Of a DNA stretch of 64,000 nucleotides, positions 44,438 to 54,407 are shown piece after piece. The stretch's first letter is position 1. Each line of letters starts with the position of its first letter. The stretch spans positions 3,720,001-3,784,000 of the forward strand of contig JAULSU010000006.1 of the NCBI GenBank assembly GCA_030512335.1, written 5' to 3'. The notes under the pieces are model-generated. The model saw only the letters and a list, made by a program, of their open reading frames with translations. It had not been told where the DNA came from and did no database searches. This DNA is from Immersiella caudata (Eukaryota > Ascomycota > Sordariomycetes > Sordariales > Lasiosphaeriaceae). The translations under genes were made by a program, and so were the position numbers.

Positions 44438-45185
44438 ATGGCGGGAAATGAGATTGTCATTCTCCTACTTGGGCCTAGTAGGTCCGGAAAGACTTTCTTT
44501 GCCAGACATGCAACCAGGCAAGGCGAGAATGTAAATACCGGTCGTATGTCGCATACCTCCCTTCATATCCCTACCTGCTAATTGAGGGCCATGGCGCGGC
44601 GGCGTTGGTTGTTAACTTTCCTTAGCCACGACCGAATGCGCAGACTACCCATTCACCGTGCCCACCAAGCGATTTTTGCTGATCGACACCCCCGGATTCG
44701 ATTCGCCAAGAGAAAACCTGAGCGTTCTGGAAAGGGTCGCTCAAAGATTGAGCGAGCTTGAAAATGCCTCACAGGAGGTCGGCGGTGTCATCTACTTCCA
44801 CAACATTACCGAACGGACAGTTCCATGGACCGATGTCGAGCTCTTTGGTTTGATATGCGGGCAACAATTTCTCCGCCGGAGGACCGTCCTCCTCACGACC
44901 ATGTGGGACAAGGTTGACCCGCAAAAGCACGACAGATACAATAATGTGCAAACACAGGTTGAGCAGAAGTTCAAGGGCCTCAGCGCCCGCCAATTCTTCA
45001 AGTTTGATGGTGTGACCAATGGGTATGAAGCTGTGATGGAATACTTTGCTGGCTTGGGTCCCAAGGACGCGGCTCAGCTGACGCTGACACAAGAGGTGCA
45101 GAAATCGGGATTGAATATACGGAGAACGAAAGCAGGAAAAGCCATGATCCTAGCAATGAACCGGGCTGTTTGTGTCGTTCAATAG
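44438..45185 (+). CDS. P-loop GTPase (AIG1/IMAP-like, small)
   Basis: Exons 44438-44543 and 44626-45185 (GTATGT donor; TTAAC branch region; CTTAG acceptor) give 221 residues. G1 is GPSRSGKT at residues 12-19, G3 is LIDTPGF with Asp56, and a likely G4 region is TTMWDKVD. Family members in fungi use this GTPase core alone or fused to coiled coils and are often annotated simply as P-loop NTPases. The protein ends soon after a helical region (FKGLSARQFFKF to AAQLTLTQEV), shorter than many relatives, so a 3' truncation is possible. The gene is divergent from the membrane-protein gene, with about 350 nt between starts. Confidence 0.75.
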
Positions 45186-45335
45186 ATGTGCTACAAGGGG
45201 TTGGTCATCTAGATACCAGCCCACCAATATGACAGCGGGGCTCAGGGGTACGCTCCCAAGGTGCGAGAGAGATTCAGGTATGAAGCCTCAACTTTTGCAG
45301 CGTGAGACGTAGACCTGCCGGTTTGTGTTACTGGA

Positions 45336-45740
45336 TTAGAGAGATATGCCATTAAATATCTCCCGCACCTTTTCGATATACCTCACACCTACCTCGGCCC
45401 GGCTCTCATCCTGAAACTCATCTTCGTCCCCGAAATCCAGATTACCCTTATCCAAACAGGTCAAGCACGTCTCCACAGCCTTGGCGTACGTGCTCCTCAT
45501 CTTAGACCTCAACGCGCCGTCGCGACTCAAGGCAACGAGGTGGTCATTCAGCAGAAACGGGGTTTCCATCTCGGCACGGTCCTTGGAAAGCCCCAGCGAG
45601 TGAGTGTGATGGGCTCCAAGAGGCACAGTGCGGCGTCGTTGACAAGAAGCCCCTTTTAGTTCCTCGGCTTCAGACATGTCGCCAGTCAGGCAGCTTCCAG
45701 CCTCAAGCGGGCAGGCCATCCCGTCGGTTGGCCAGTCCAC
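45336..45740 (-). pseudogene. Orphan C-terminal fragment of a fungal STAND/ankyrin-type protein
   Basis: The 134-codon frame ends with STYAKAVETCLTCLDKGN, then DFGDEDEFQDE and VGVRYIEKVREIFNGISL. From family knowledge this is a motif found at the far C-terminus of some large fungal incompatibility-type proteins. No upstream partner domain lies next to it on this strand. Its 5' end overlaps the opposite-strand repeat-protein gene by 65 nt. It looks like a detached piece of a larger lost gene. Confidence 0.45.
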
Positions 45741-46777
45741 CTCGTTTCCGCAGGGTGAACAGGTGCGAACCAGCCTCTCCAGCGCTCCCTACTACAGTGA
45801 CAGCTCGATATCTGATTTCATCTCCGATACCGACTCTGATTACGCCCTGCCTCCCCGCTTGAACTCCACGAATAACGACTCGGAACGAGGATTGACCACA
45901 TATGTCCTGGACGCCACTGCCTCTCTTCCTTCCGTCATCCCTCTCGGCAACCCTAACGAGAGCCGGCCGCTTGGGCCAATCGACAATCCTGGGAATCGCA
46001 GGGGTGATGACGCTTACAAGTACGCCAAATACAGCAACCCCAGCAACAACTACTCCGCGTCTTCTGCCTCAAAGGGCATAAGTTGCGGCTCGGAACGGGG
46101 CTTAACCGCGAATGTCATGGATGCCACTGATTCTCGTCCCTCCGTCATCCCGCCAAAGGACACCAACCAAAACTAGCCTCTTACCCGGTTCAGTAAGCTC
46201 GACGATAGCGATGATTCCGACTACGGCTCCCCTTACGTGGGGCTACCTTATCGCTTAAACGACATGAAGAACAGCTCGGAACGGGGCCAAATAAGTGTCG
46301 TAGCTACCGCCAGCACCGGCTCTTCCGTTACCCCTTCAATGGACTCTAACCAGAACCAACCCGCACCGGTTGGTATTTCTGGCAATAGCGGTCATCACGG
46401 CTACTCCTCCAGTTACTACCCCAGTTACAGCTGCTCCGGTCACCGCTTCCCGCGTTCTCTATCAAACGACATGAATAACGACTCGGGGCCGGGCTTGACC
46501 GCGAGCCCCGTGACTACTACCGACACTCATCCTTCCGTCATCATGCCAACGGACTCCGAGAGTAATACGACCGTCCCTCCCAGGAGCTCTGGCAATGGCC
46601 GCGATTATTCGGTGCCGGGTCCTGACGGGTTCATATCTAATCATACGGTGTGCGGTGTGTGAGGAGGTCTTTCCGAGCGTCAATAGGTTCAAAAAGCATC
46701 GATGGGCGCACTCTGTTGGGCGAGCGGATGGGCAGAGATTCAAAGATGGTGAATGGAAAAGAGACCCGGTGTTATGA
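45676..46777 (+). pseudogene. Ser-rich internal-repeat protein with C2H2 finger, interrupted
   Basis: One frame runs 45676-46662 apart from a TAG at 46174-46176. It contains four imperfect repeats built on SERGLTxxVxDAT...PSVIP. Unit three reads NQNQP where the stop interrupts NQN-stop-P in unit two, so the stop sits where a Gln codon would be expected. A one-base frame change near 46650 then leads to a C2H2 zinc finger, CAVCEEVFPSVNRFKKH then RWAH, ending at 46777. The N-terminus is Ser/Thr/Pro-rich. A DNA-binding or nuclear protein is the likely ancestor; with two lesions it is probably inactive. Confidence 0.5.
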
Positions 46778-47220
46778 TTACGGGATGATGTCTACAAATT
46801 CCGTACCTTACAGTGGGGTTAATTATACCTCGCAATATTCCATCTGAACTGTTGACTCGCGTTTGAGCCGCGCTGCCTTACGCGTCAAGAAAAGCGCGCT
46901 GGGTTCCGTGGGGGGGGGGGGGAATATCGGCTTCTTCTAGACGTAGTTTTAATTGCCGCTCCCACTTTCTTTCCTCCCACAACCTCGCTTCTCAAGCCTC
47001 GTATTTACGGTGGCTGAAACACTCTCCAAATATCATCTTCTCCGAGTCGCTTACGGTTTCGATTGAGAGCAACCTCAATTAAATTTCGCATCCCCGGGAC
47101 CGCCTCCTAAAAAAAAAAAAAAAAAAAAAAAAAAACAGCACCCTCACGCGACGCCTAGCGACTCGGACCCCATTCTCCAACGACCTACGACGAAGATCAA
47201 TTGCCGACGAAGCTGTCAAG
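46778..47220. other. Intergenic with G13 and A28 homopolymers
   Basis: G13 lies at 46910-46922 and A28 at 47109-47136. The A-run ends 84 nt before the ATG at 47221 and could be a retroposon tail or simply a 5'-leader homopolymer. No gene is seen. Confidence 0.6.
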
Positions 47221-48469
47221 ATGCCGCCGCAAAGCACCAATCCCCGATCCAAGAGTATCCCGAAGCCTCAAGTTGACCCTGCGAATTGTCCCGTGACGGC
47301 TGATGAGTACGTGTACTCTTCGAGCCGTCGGGGAACCACTGAGCACTATAGTGGATTGATATAAGGTTAGGTTTGTTGTTGACTGGTGACGGGGGAGCTT
47401 TGTCATCGATTTGTGTGGTTTTTGTTTTACTTTGGTGGCACTCGAAGCCGTGGCTCCACGGTCGCCACATTTCCGATTTTCTCACACGCTGACCCTCGCT
47501 GAAGCCATTGCGAGGGCTCGCAACAAGGTTGAGGATCCTGGACTACTTGAGGATATTGAGGACGCATGCCGGGAGCTGCTCGGTGCCGCGGCCAAGTCAA
47601 ACCAGCAGAACACCGCGTTTTCGAACAACAACTACATTCGGAGTCTTCGAACCTCGCTTCTGAACGCTCTCGCTGCGAAGAGAAATCAAGACGGCTGTGT
47701 CCTCCCGTCTCAAGCGCCCATCCTTGCCACGTACTTTTGCAGCTCAGAAGTGCGCCCATCGCTCAGTGGCAAGATCTCGGGAGCTCTTCTGGAGCTGGAC
47801 CGAATGGATCTTTGCTCTTTCCGTCCGGACCCAGTTGAAAAAGGCGAGCTTGCGGCTGCGCCTTCTGGCCGCCTGGCCGCTTTCATGAGTAAGGAGTTTG
47901 ACGACCTTAGGAAGCGTCTTGCTAGGGACGAGGACGTTATCGAAGAATCGCATGACGAGTAGATCACTCGCACGGAGTTCAAGGACTACATGGCCGAGCT
48001 GAACAAGGCTCTCGCCAACAAAGCTCGAGGCAAGGCCTCAGTGGGTAAGCTTGAGAGGGTTGTGGATCATCTCAAGAAGCAGACAAACGACAAGTTAACA
48101 GCTCTAGAAGTCGTCGTGAAGGAGCAGAAAGCAGAGATCATGACCCTCGAGTCAACTTACACCAGTCAAGCAGCGAAGATTAGTAAGCTCGAGGTTAGAA
48201 CCCTGGAGCCTACGAGTGACTCTAATGAGCCTCCCATCAGGGCACCCCGCGTAAGCAGTCCCAGACCGGCAGCGATCGCTCACGTGGATCGTTTCAAGAC
48301 CCCTGCAGCCAATAAACGCCATCTCCCCGCTTCGGCTTCTAGCGGTAGTGGCAGCCGTAAGCGCCCTAAGATCGAGGAAAATGTCGGCTCTCCCACTCCT
48401 GCGGGACAATCGTCGAGATTAGCGGCCAAGCGGGCAGCTATTCATCTTGGCGATGATGACGACGAGTGA
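47221..48469 (+). pseudogene. Coiled-coil nuclear-type protein gene disrupted by a repeat and a stop
   Basis: The ATG at 47221 opens MPPQSTNPRSKSIPK and reaches TADEYVYS, then runs into the dispersed repeat copy B (47351-47487). Coding resumes in a different frame at LTLAEAIARARNKVEDP and continues through NTAFSNNNYIRSLRTSLLNA. A TAG at 47960-47962 interrupts HDE-stop-ITRTEFKDYMAEL; the frame then continues to 48469 through a coiled coil (LERVVDHLKKQTNDKLTALE) and a basic SRKRPKIEE nuclear-localisation-like motif. Without the repeat and the stop it would be about 370 residues. Family not recognised. The repeat or its flank presumably replaced or split an intron or exon; exact breakpoints are not clear. 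Confidence 0.55.
47351..47487 (-). repeat. Dispersed repeat, copy B (inside the coiled-coil gene)
   Basis: The reverse complement aligns end to end with 26688-26832, starting GTGTGAGAAAATC. Next to it, outside the aligned part, is the palindrome CACTATAGTG (47344-47353). Inserted between the two halves of a reading frame. Confidence 0.8.
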
Positions 48470-49318
48470 ACGGGTGTAAAGGGAGCTGTGGTCAGGCGGC
48501 TGGGAACTTTCCTGAGCACTTGGGGTGGATCAGGCCAGACTTCTTTCTTGGGCGGCTGGGATTCTCTTACCTAAGCATGTGGTGGACCGTCTTCTTATTT
48601 TTATTGGCAGTTATAGCGGTTGGGAACTCTCCCACTGCCGGTTGGTAGAATTGTAGCTAGCGATCGCCACGGACTAGCCAAGTAGCTAAGGTGCTTCTTT
48701 GGTTTGCAGTAGTTTGGCGGTTGGGAAGGCTCTCACCACAGCTAGCGAGCAATGAAAACAGAATACTACACGAAGATACCCACCATCAACCTGCTCTTAT
48801 CCCGCTGGAAGAGCCCAAGTCTTCTTGCATTGCCAACAGACCTCGCTTCTCGGTGGAAGGGTGTCACGGGGCTCCCCCGCCTGGGCTTCAGGCAATCAAA
48901 CTCGTTTCTCCCACCATGTGGGGGCAGCGTGGGGGCAGTGTGGGGATCCCCTCTACCCCTAACCCTTGAAATCAACCAAAGGAATCTCCTCTGGGCCCGC
49001 AAATGCAGACGTCAACTGAACACGTGCAAAGCCGACGATAAAAGGCCGCCGCACAAAAGAACAAAATTCCCGATGCAGGCGTTTGCAAGCTTCATTCCGC
49101 CCAAGGAGAAGAGCATCGCTGCTTCACCGAGTGTCGAGTCATTCCGGGACATGGGAGTCAGCCCACCAGGCCACCAATTGCAGCGAGCCAGCAACGCAGT
49201 CCGGCCTGGGCCGCGTGCTAAGTCGAGCAGGCGCGATGGAATCCCCGCATTCAGCCCCGAACGTCTCACTAGCACACCAACAACCTAAAGCGTGGAGACG
49301 GATCATTGCACCTCGATC
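48470..49318. other. Intergenic, nothing recognised
   Basis: A 178-codon frame (48752-49288) has no domain and overlaps frames on the other strand. I do not call it. Confidence 0.5.
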
Positions 49319-52300
49319 ATGGCCGGGGAGACTCAGACCAGGACCCGCGACTGGACTCGGACGGTTTTTCGCCTTTCGAGGGTTCCCCATGGAGCTGCCA
49401 CCGACGAAGCCGTTGCGGCGCTTGTGGCAAAAGCATTGCACATCCAAGCAGACGAAGTCAAGGTCTATTCCCTGGCAACCACGCTGAAACCCTGGGAGAG
49501 GCCGCCCTCGAGAGTCGCAACGTTGATGTTGCTTCACATCCCTGCTTTGCTGGCCGCCTCAGAAGACGGGCAAAACGAGTGGACGCTGGAGCCCGGAGCC
49601 GGGCAAGACCACCTCGTGCTGGACAGCCACTTCTGGGGGCTAACTCCATTGAACGATGTCGCGACTGAAAAGCATATTGCCGACTGCATTGCCATCTCCG
49701 GGCTTGCGAGTCACGCCTTTGGCTCGTGGCAACCACATGGTAACGACAAGACCTTCATGTGGATCAGAGACGACGCACTAAGATGTGTCCCCGGCATGAG
49801 GGCAATACTCTACGGCTACGACAGCAAGCTCGCCAACTCCCAGTCTTTCCAAAACATCGGTGACCTGGCGGTGACTCTTATCTCTCAGGTCAGAGCAAAC
49901 GGAGGCACCCTCAGCAACGCGAAACCACTGGTCTTTCTTGCCCATAGCCTCAGGGGCATCGTTCTCAAGGACGCGTTGTGCAGATTGGCCAACTCCCAGG
50001 ACAACTCCCTCGAGAGGATGATTCTTTCGCGCTGCAAGGGCGCTATCATGTTTGGCATTCCCAATCTCGGCATGGATCAAAATCATCTGCTTGCCATTGT
50101 TCGGGGGAGCCCGGCAGAACACCTCGTTCGAGACCTGTCCCGCGAGTCTGGCACCCGTGGGTACCTCAACGAACTCGAATTGTCCTTTTCCGGAATTGCT
50201 ACGATTAGCAAGATGACCTTCTTTTGGATCTATGAGACCACCAAGTCTCCTACCTTCGACCCCGGGACAAGTGCGATGACGGGGCCACCTTCTGTCCTCG
50301 TCGATCCAGATTCCGCCACAGGCTATAGGATCTCAGAAGCCCCTTCGTTCGTTCACCCCATCTCCAAAAATCACTCAGACCTGGTCAAGTTTACCCGATC
50401 GGACCCAAACATCATCCCAATCGTGGAGTTGCTACGCCGGGTGTGCGGCCTTGACGCTCTTGATGACGAGGACAATGATGATGATGACGATGATGACTAC
50501 CGTGTCAACCTGCGCTTCGGCGCAGTAGCCCAACTGGAGTCAAGAACCAACTTACGCATATATCGGCGGGAGAAGACAGTAGAAAAGCGGCGAAAACGGC
50601 TTCTGGATGGTAAGCGTGTCCCATAATAGACCATTCACTCTTGTGCTGGGGGTTAAGCCATTCGGGAGCAGAATTCATGCGCGCCCTGGACTCGTCTGAT
50701 CTTGACCTCCAACAAACATTGATCTCCGATCGATTTGAGTACACCTGCGAATGGATTTACGAACACGAGGCCTTCACCGCCTGGCTTCGACAACAAACCG
50801 GTCTTTTCTGGATCTACGGAAAACCAGGTTCCGGAAAGTCGACCCTAATGAAGCTCGTCCATGCTGACAAACGAACTTGACAGCACTCACACACTTTTGG
50901 AACATCGTCCTACCACATACCGGCTGAGTTTTTTTTTCAACTACAGGGGAACCTCTCTACAGAAGACGTTGGAAGGTTTGATGAGGAGCATCTTACGTCA
51001 AATTATGAAGAGGCTCTCCAAATTCAGGTCTCACGACGGTGACGCTGTGCTGGACGCCTTGTTGGAATAACCACAGTTCAGCCACCCCAAACAAAATCCC
51101 TGGTCGATTACCCGTCTCGAGGAAGCTCTAAGGGTGATACTGGAACAGAATCAAATCGACCTGAAAATCACGTTTTTCTTCGACGCACTGGACGAATTTG
51201 ATGGGCCGCCTGACTACATATGTCGCTTCATCACGTACCTCGTCAGCCCACCATCTGGTTCGCGAACACAGACCAAGGTTTGCTTCTCCAGCCGCCCGTG
51301 GAGCCAGTTCAGCAAGGCTTTCGGCAACGGGGCTAAGCTCTCCATCGAGGACTTCACAAAAGAGGATATTCGATACTTTTGCACCACCAGCCTCGGGAGC
51401 GCCCTCCCGGCAACCCACGGCCACCTTGTGACAAGTCTCGCCGATAAAATTGTCGTTAGGGCGTCCGGAGTCTTCCTGTGGGCGAGCTTCATCGTACGGG
51501 AGCTTGCGGCGGCTTTTGGTCAAGGCCATACCCCTTCTATGGCAGACCTGCTCCAACTTTTGACATCAGTCCCGACAGAGCTGTCCAAGTATTATCACTT
51601 CATAGTACAGCGGATTCCAAAGAACCTCAGATGGAGGACATATGCTCTCTTAGAGGCCGTTGTTAGGTCTCAATCACAAGAAGAGCTCCACTTCGAATAT
51701 TTGTGGAAGACGATCCTGATATCCGAGGCTCCAGATTACCTCACAGCACAAAAAACTCTAAGAGCATTGGACAGCCGTGGCCAAGAGAGCCTTGTCGAAG
51801 AGCCACCCAAATCGATCCTGCTCTGGGGAGGAGGTCTCGTCTCCATCACACCAGTCGCCGCACAGCTTATGCACCAGACTGTCTACGAGTTTGTTACACA
51901 ACTAGATTTCAAGGACCAAGTCCTTGGACCTATGTCAAAGATCACACACGAAAATGGCCACACTTTCCACTTCAAATCGGATCTGAGCTTCCATTTGGCC
52001 TCTTTACTGTCTAATAGAATGGGAAGGTTCCCATTTGAGGTAATGACATCTACCGCCCATGGGTCTGAAGCAGAAGAGACGACCGGAAGGAGTTTTCGGA
52101 GTTTCTGGACAGTGTACCAAGCCATACTATCGCCAGGCTCGCTGCGGGAGTCATTGCTTGCGTTAGTTCTCAATTGTACTTGCCGACTCCTCTGGGCGAC
52201 CTCGTCGGGCGCGATCTGGTTTGGTCTCACGTGGGATTTGCCACGTTTTTCGGGCTTCGTCTCTACCTTCAAGACCATATCTCCATCAACCCGGGCTATT

Positions 52301-53031
52301 TGATGACCATCCCAGGATCCGATGACCTTCTTCGATCGATTGTCATAGCGATTGGCGCCAGAAAGGAAACCGCCCACCAGCGACTGGTATCGATCGCAAC
52401 TTTCCTCCTCGAAAACGGCTATGGCACATCAAGCTTGCGGTCTTTGTTCCCGTGCGTTCTAACGCCACACTTCAGACGGGACTCTGGCCATGCCCAACGA
52501 GGTTTCACCCGAGGGCCAGGACACCAGCACCAGGGGGCGTTTGATCAGCTAGCTACCCTATTTCTGGAGCACGATCCGGGGTGCGCCTCTCGCCAGATAC
52601 CTATGGGCGTGGGTTGGGTAATGCCTATTCACTTAGCCCACCCACTGCCAACTTGCTGGCTCCTGGACCATGGCGTTGACCCCAACCAGCGGGACTCTGC
52701 TGGAAGAACGCCTCTTGATCACCTGGCGGTGCACAGCCTGGGCGAGCTCGGGAACAACACCACAAGCGATTTCACGGCTCTCTCCGAATGTGCCGCCATG
52801 ATACTTCGCCGCGGGGGCAAGCGAGGCCTTTCCTCACGCCGCAACTGGGAAGAGCTTGTCGCAAGGCTGAAGCGCGAAGGAGTTGACGTATCCGCTTTAC
52901 GGGCAACGCCAGGAAGTGTACACAGGACGACCTCGCAAGGCCAGGAAGGGCCCGGCAAGGCAACCCATGGCAAGAAAAGGCCCTTCTCGGGAATTCTGAC
53001 TCGTCTCCTCGGCAGATTTTACCCAAAATAA
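49319..53031 (+). pseudogene. NLR-like gene: alpha/beta hydrolase-NACHT-repeat protein, broken
   Basis: Exon 1 (49319-50609) encodes an SesB/DUF676-type hydrolase: GMRAILYGYDS then FLAHSLRGIVLKDAL, where the usual HSLGG elbow reads HSLRG. An intron (50610-50671, GTAAGC...GCAG) leads to the NACHT part with Walker A FWIYGKPGSGKSTLMK. One extra base near 50860 shifts the frame to ELDSTHTLLEH...FFFNYRG. An in-frame TAA at 51068-51070 interrupts LLE-stop-PQFSHP; the same frame goes on to Walker B, KITFFFDALDEFDG, and SSRPW. Near 52170 the frame shifts again into an ankyrin-like end (LLDHGVDPNQRDSAGRTPLD). Fungal NLRs of this design control incompatibility or innate-type responses. This copy has three lesions. 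Confidence 0.8.
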
Positions 53032-53068
53032 TGTCCGCGATAGCGTCCCAACAGTCTCTCTACACCCC

Positions 53069-53566
53069 TCACTTCCCCCACCCATTCCAAGGTTCCTTAA
53101 CCACCAAACTCCCCGGTGGGATACATATCCCCTTCCCTTCTGGAAACTCCTCCCGGTAATTATAATCGACCCTCGGCTCCTTCAAACACTCCCACCCACT
53201 CTTGCACTTCTCTTTCTCTCCGCACGTCAACACAGTAGCCATACACCGTCCGGGCAGATCCGTCATCGGCGCGGTAGCGTTGTACACGCATACCTGGCCG
53301 GTGGGACAGGGGTCGAGGAAGGGGGATTTTCCGCCGCAGGTTGCCAGAACGCAGGTTCCGGGAAAGTCATAGGACATGGGCGGTTGGGTGGGGGCGCAGA
53401 CCAGGGGGGACGGGCAGGGGTTGGGTTCGCGGGTGAAGCCGCCGCAACGGGCGGGCGGAGCGCGGGTTGCGAAGGGAGAGGAGGAGGTTGTGGTTTTTGC
53501 GGGGTGGGCAAAGGTAGTGGTAAAAAGGGCGAGGCCCGCGAGGGGCATCAGGGTGGGGAGATGCAT
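53069..53566 (-). CDS. Small secreted cysteine-rich protein with three 4-Cys modules
   Basis: A single exon of 165 codons. Residues 1-20 form a signal peptide (PTLMPLAGLALFTTTFA). The mature part has 12 Cys arranged as three similar units: CGGF...PCPSPLVC...GTC, then CGGK...PCPTGQVC...GRC, then CGEKEKCKSGWEC...GIC. Even Cys number, small size and secretion suggest a disulfide-rich extracellular protein such as an effector or wall-associated protein. No known domain name is assigned. It lies just 37 nt from the end of the broken NLR gene, convergent to it. Confidence 0.78.
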   Translation of the reverse strand: MHLPTLMPLAGLALFTTTFAHPAKTTTSSSPFATRAPPARCGGFTREPNPCPSPLVCAPTQPPMSYDFPGTCVLATCGGKSPFLDPCPTGQVCVYNATAPMTDLPGRCMATVLTCGEKEKCKSGWECLKEPRVDYNYREEFPEGKGICIPPGSLVVKEPWNGWGK

Positions 53567-54407
53567 TTTGTCGATATTTTGAGTTGAAGTTCGCAGAGGT
53601 GAGGCTGGACACGGTTCGGGACCTAGAGTTTGGAAAGGGAGGCGGTGGTATATATCTTTTCAGAACCATAGCTAATTTTGGATCGAATCAGGTACGGAAC
53701 CGGGTTCCTGGCCTGCTCCGCGAGATTGGCACCCGTCTGGTTCCGGCAATTTGTGCGGTTAATTAGTGCCCCAGATCGGGTGTCGCCACGGGGCAGTTGT
53801 ATCCCGGGTTAGTAGTTTTAATTGGGAGGCGACGCAATGAAAGTTTGGGCTCATATAGCATACGACGGCCCGTGATGGGTAGGATGTGCTGATTGGGGGT
53901 CAGGGGTTGTAGAATTGGAATCAGTAATCGGCGCCGGTTTTTGTTGTGTACTTGGAGGCATTGCCAGGGAGGGACTCTGCGGGTATTGAGCTTCCTCGCA
54001 TTCCACTTTGGGAATAAGGATCGGGGCTTTCGGAAATAGGCATGCTGGCTTTTGTCAACGAAGGATGCTATTGTGTAGGAGAACGCGGCAGAGTAATTGA
54101 GCAATGAACGGTGCCGACGAGAGCCGCGGCGACAGTGAGGACGGAGATGCAGACGATTTCAGCACTGAAAAACAGATAAATGACCGGCCCGAAAGTGGCA
54201 CTCCTGAATGCTTGGAATGTCGATCTCCATCGATGACCCGCATTGTCCGGTCCGGACCGAATCCGCAACCGGAATGGCCGATCCCGGACCCACTTGTACG
54301 CCGGCCTACCGACGGCATCCGGGATGAGACCCACTTTCCCTTCCGATACTCCGGGCTTGGCCAGCAACCCCTGAGTTAAGACCACAGAGCGAAATGGCAC
54401 TCGTTAG
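53567..54407. other. Intergenic, nothing recognised
   Basis: About 840 nt between two minus-strand genes. A 91-codon plus frame (54104-54379) is acidic at first and Pro-rich later but overlaps a minus frame of similar size; I do not call it. Confidence 0.5.

Noticed and set aside
48752..49288. 178-codon plus frame
   Set aside because: Overlaps minus frames of similar length; no recognisable features.
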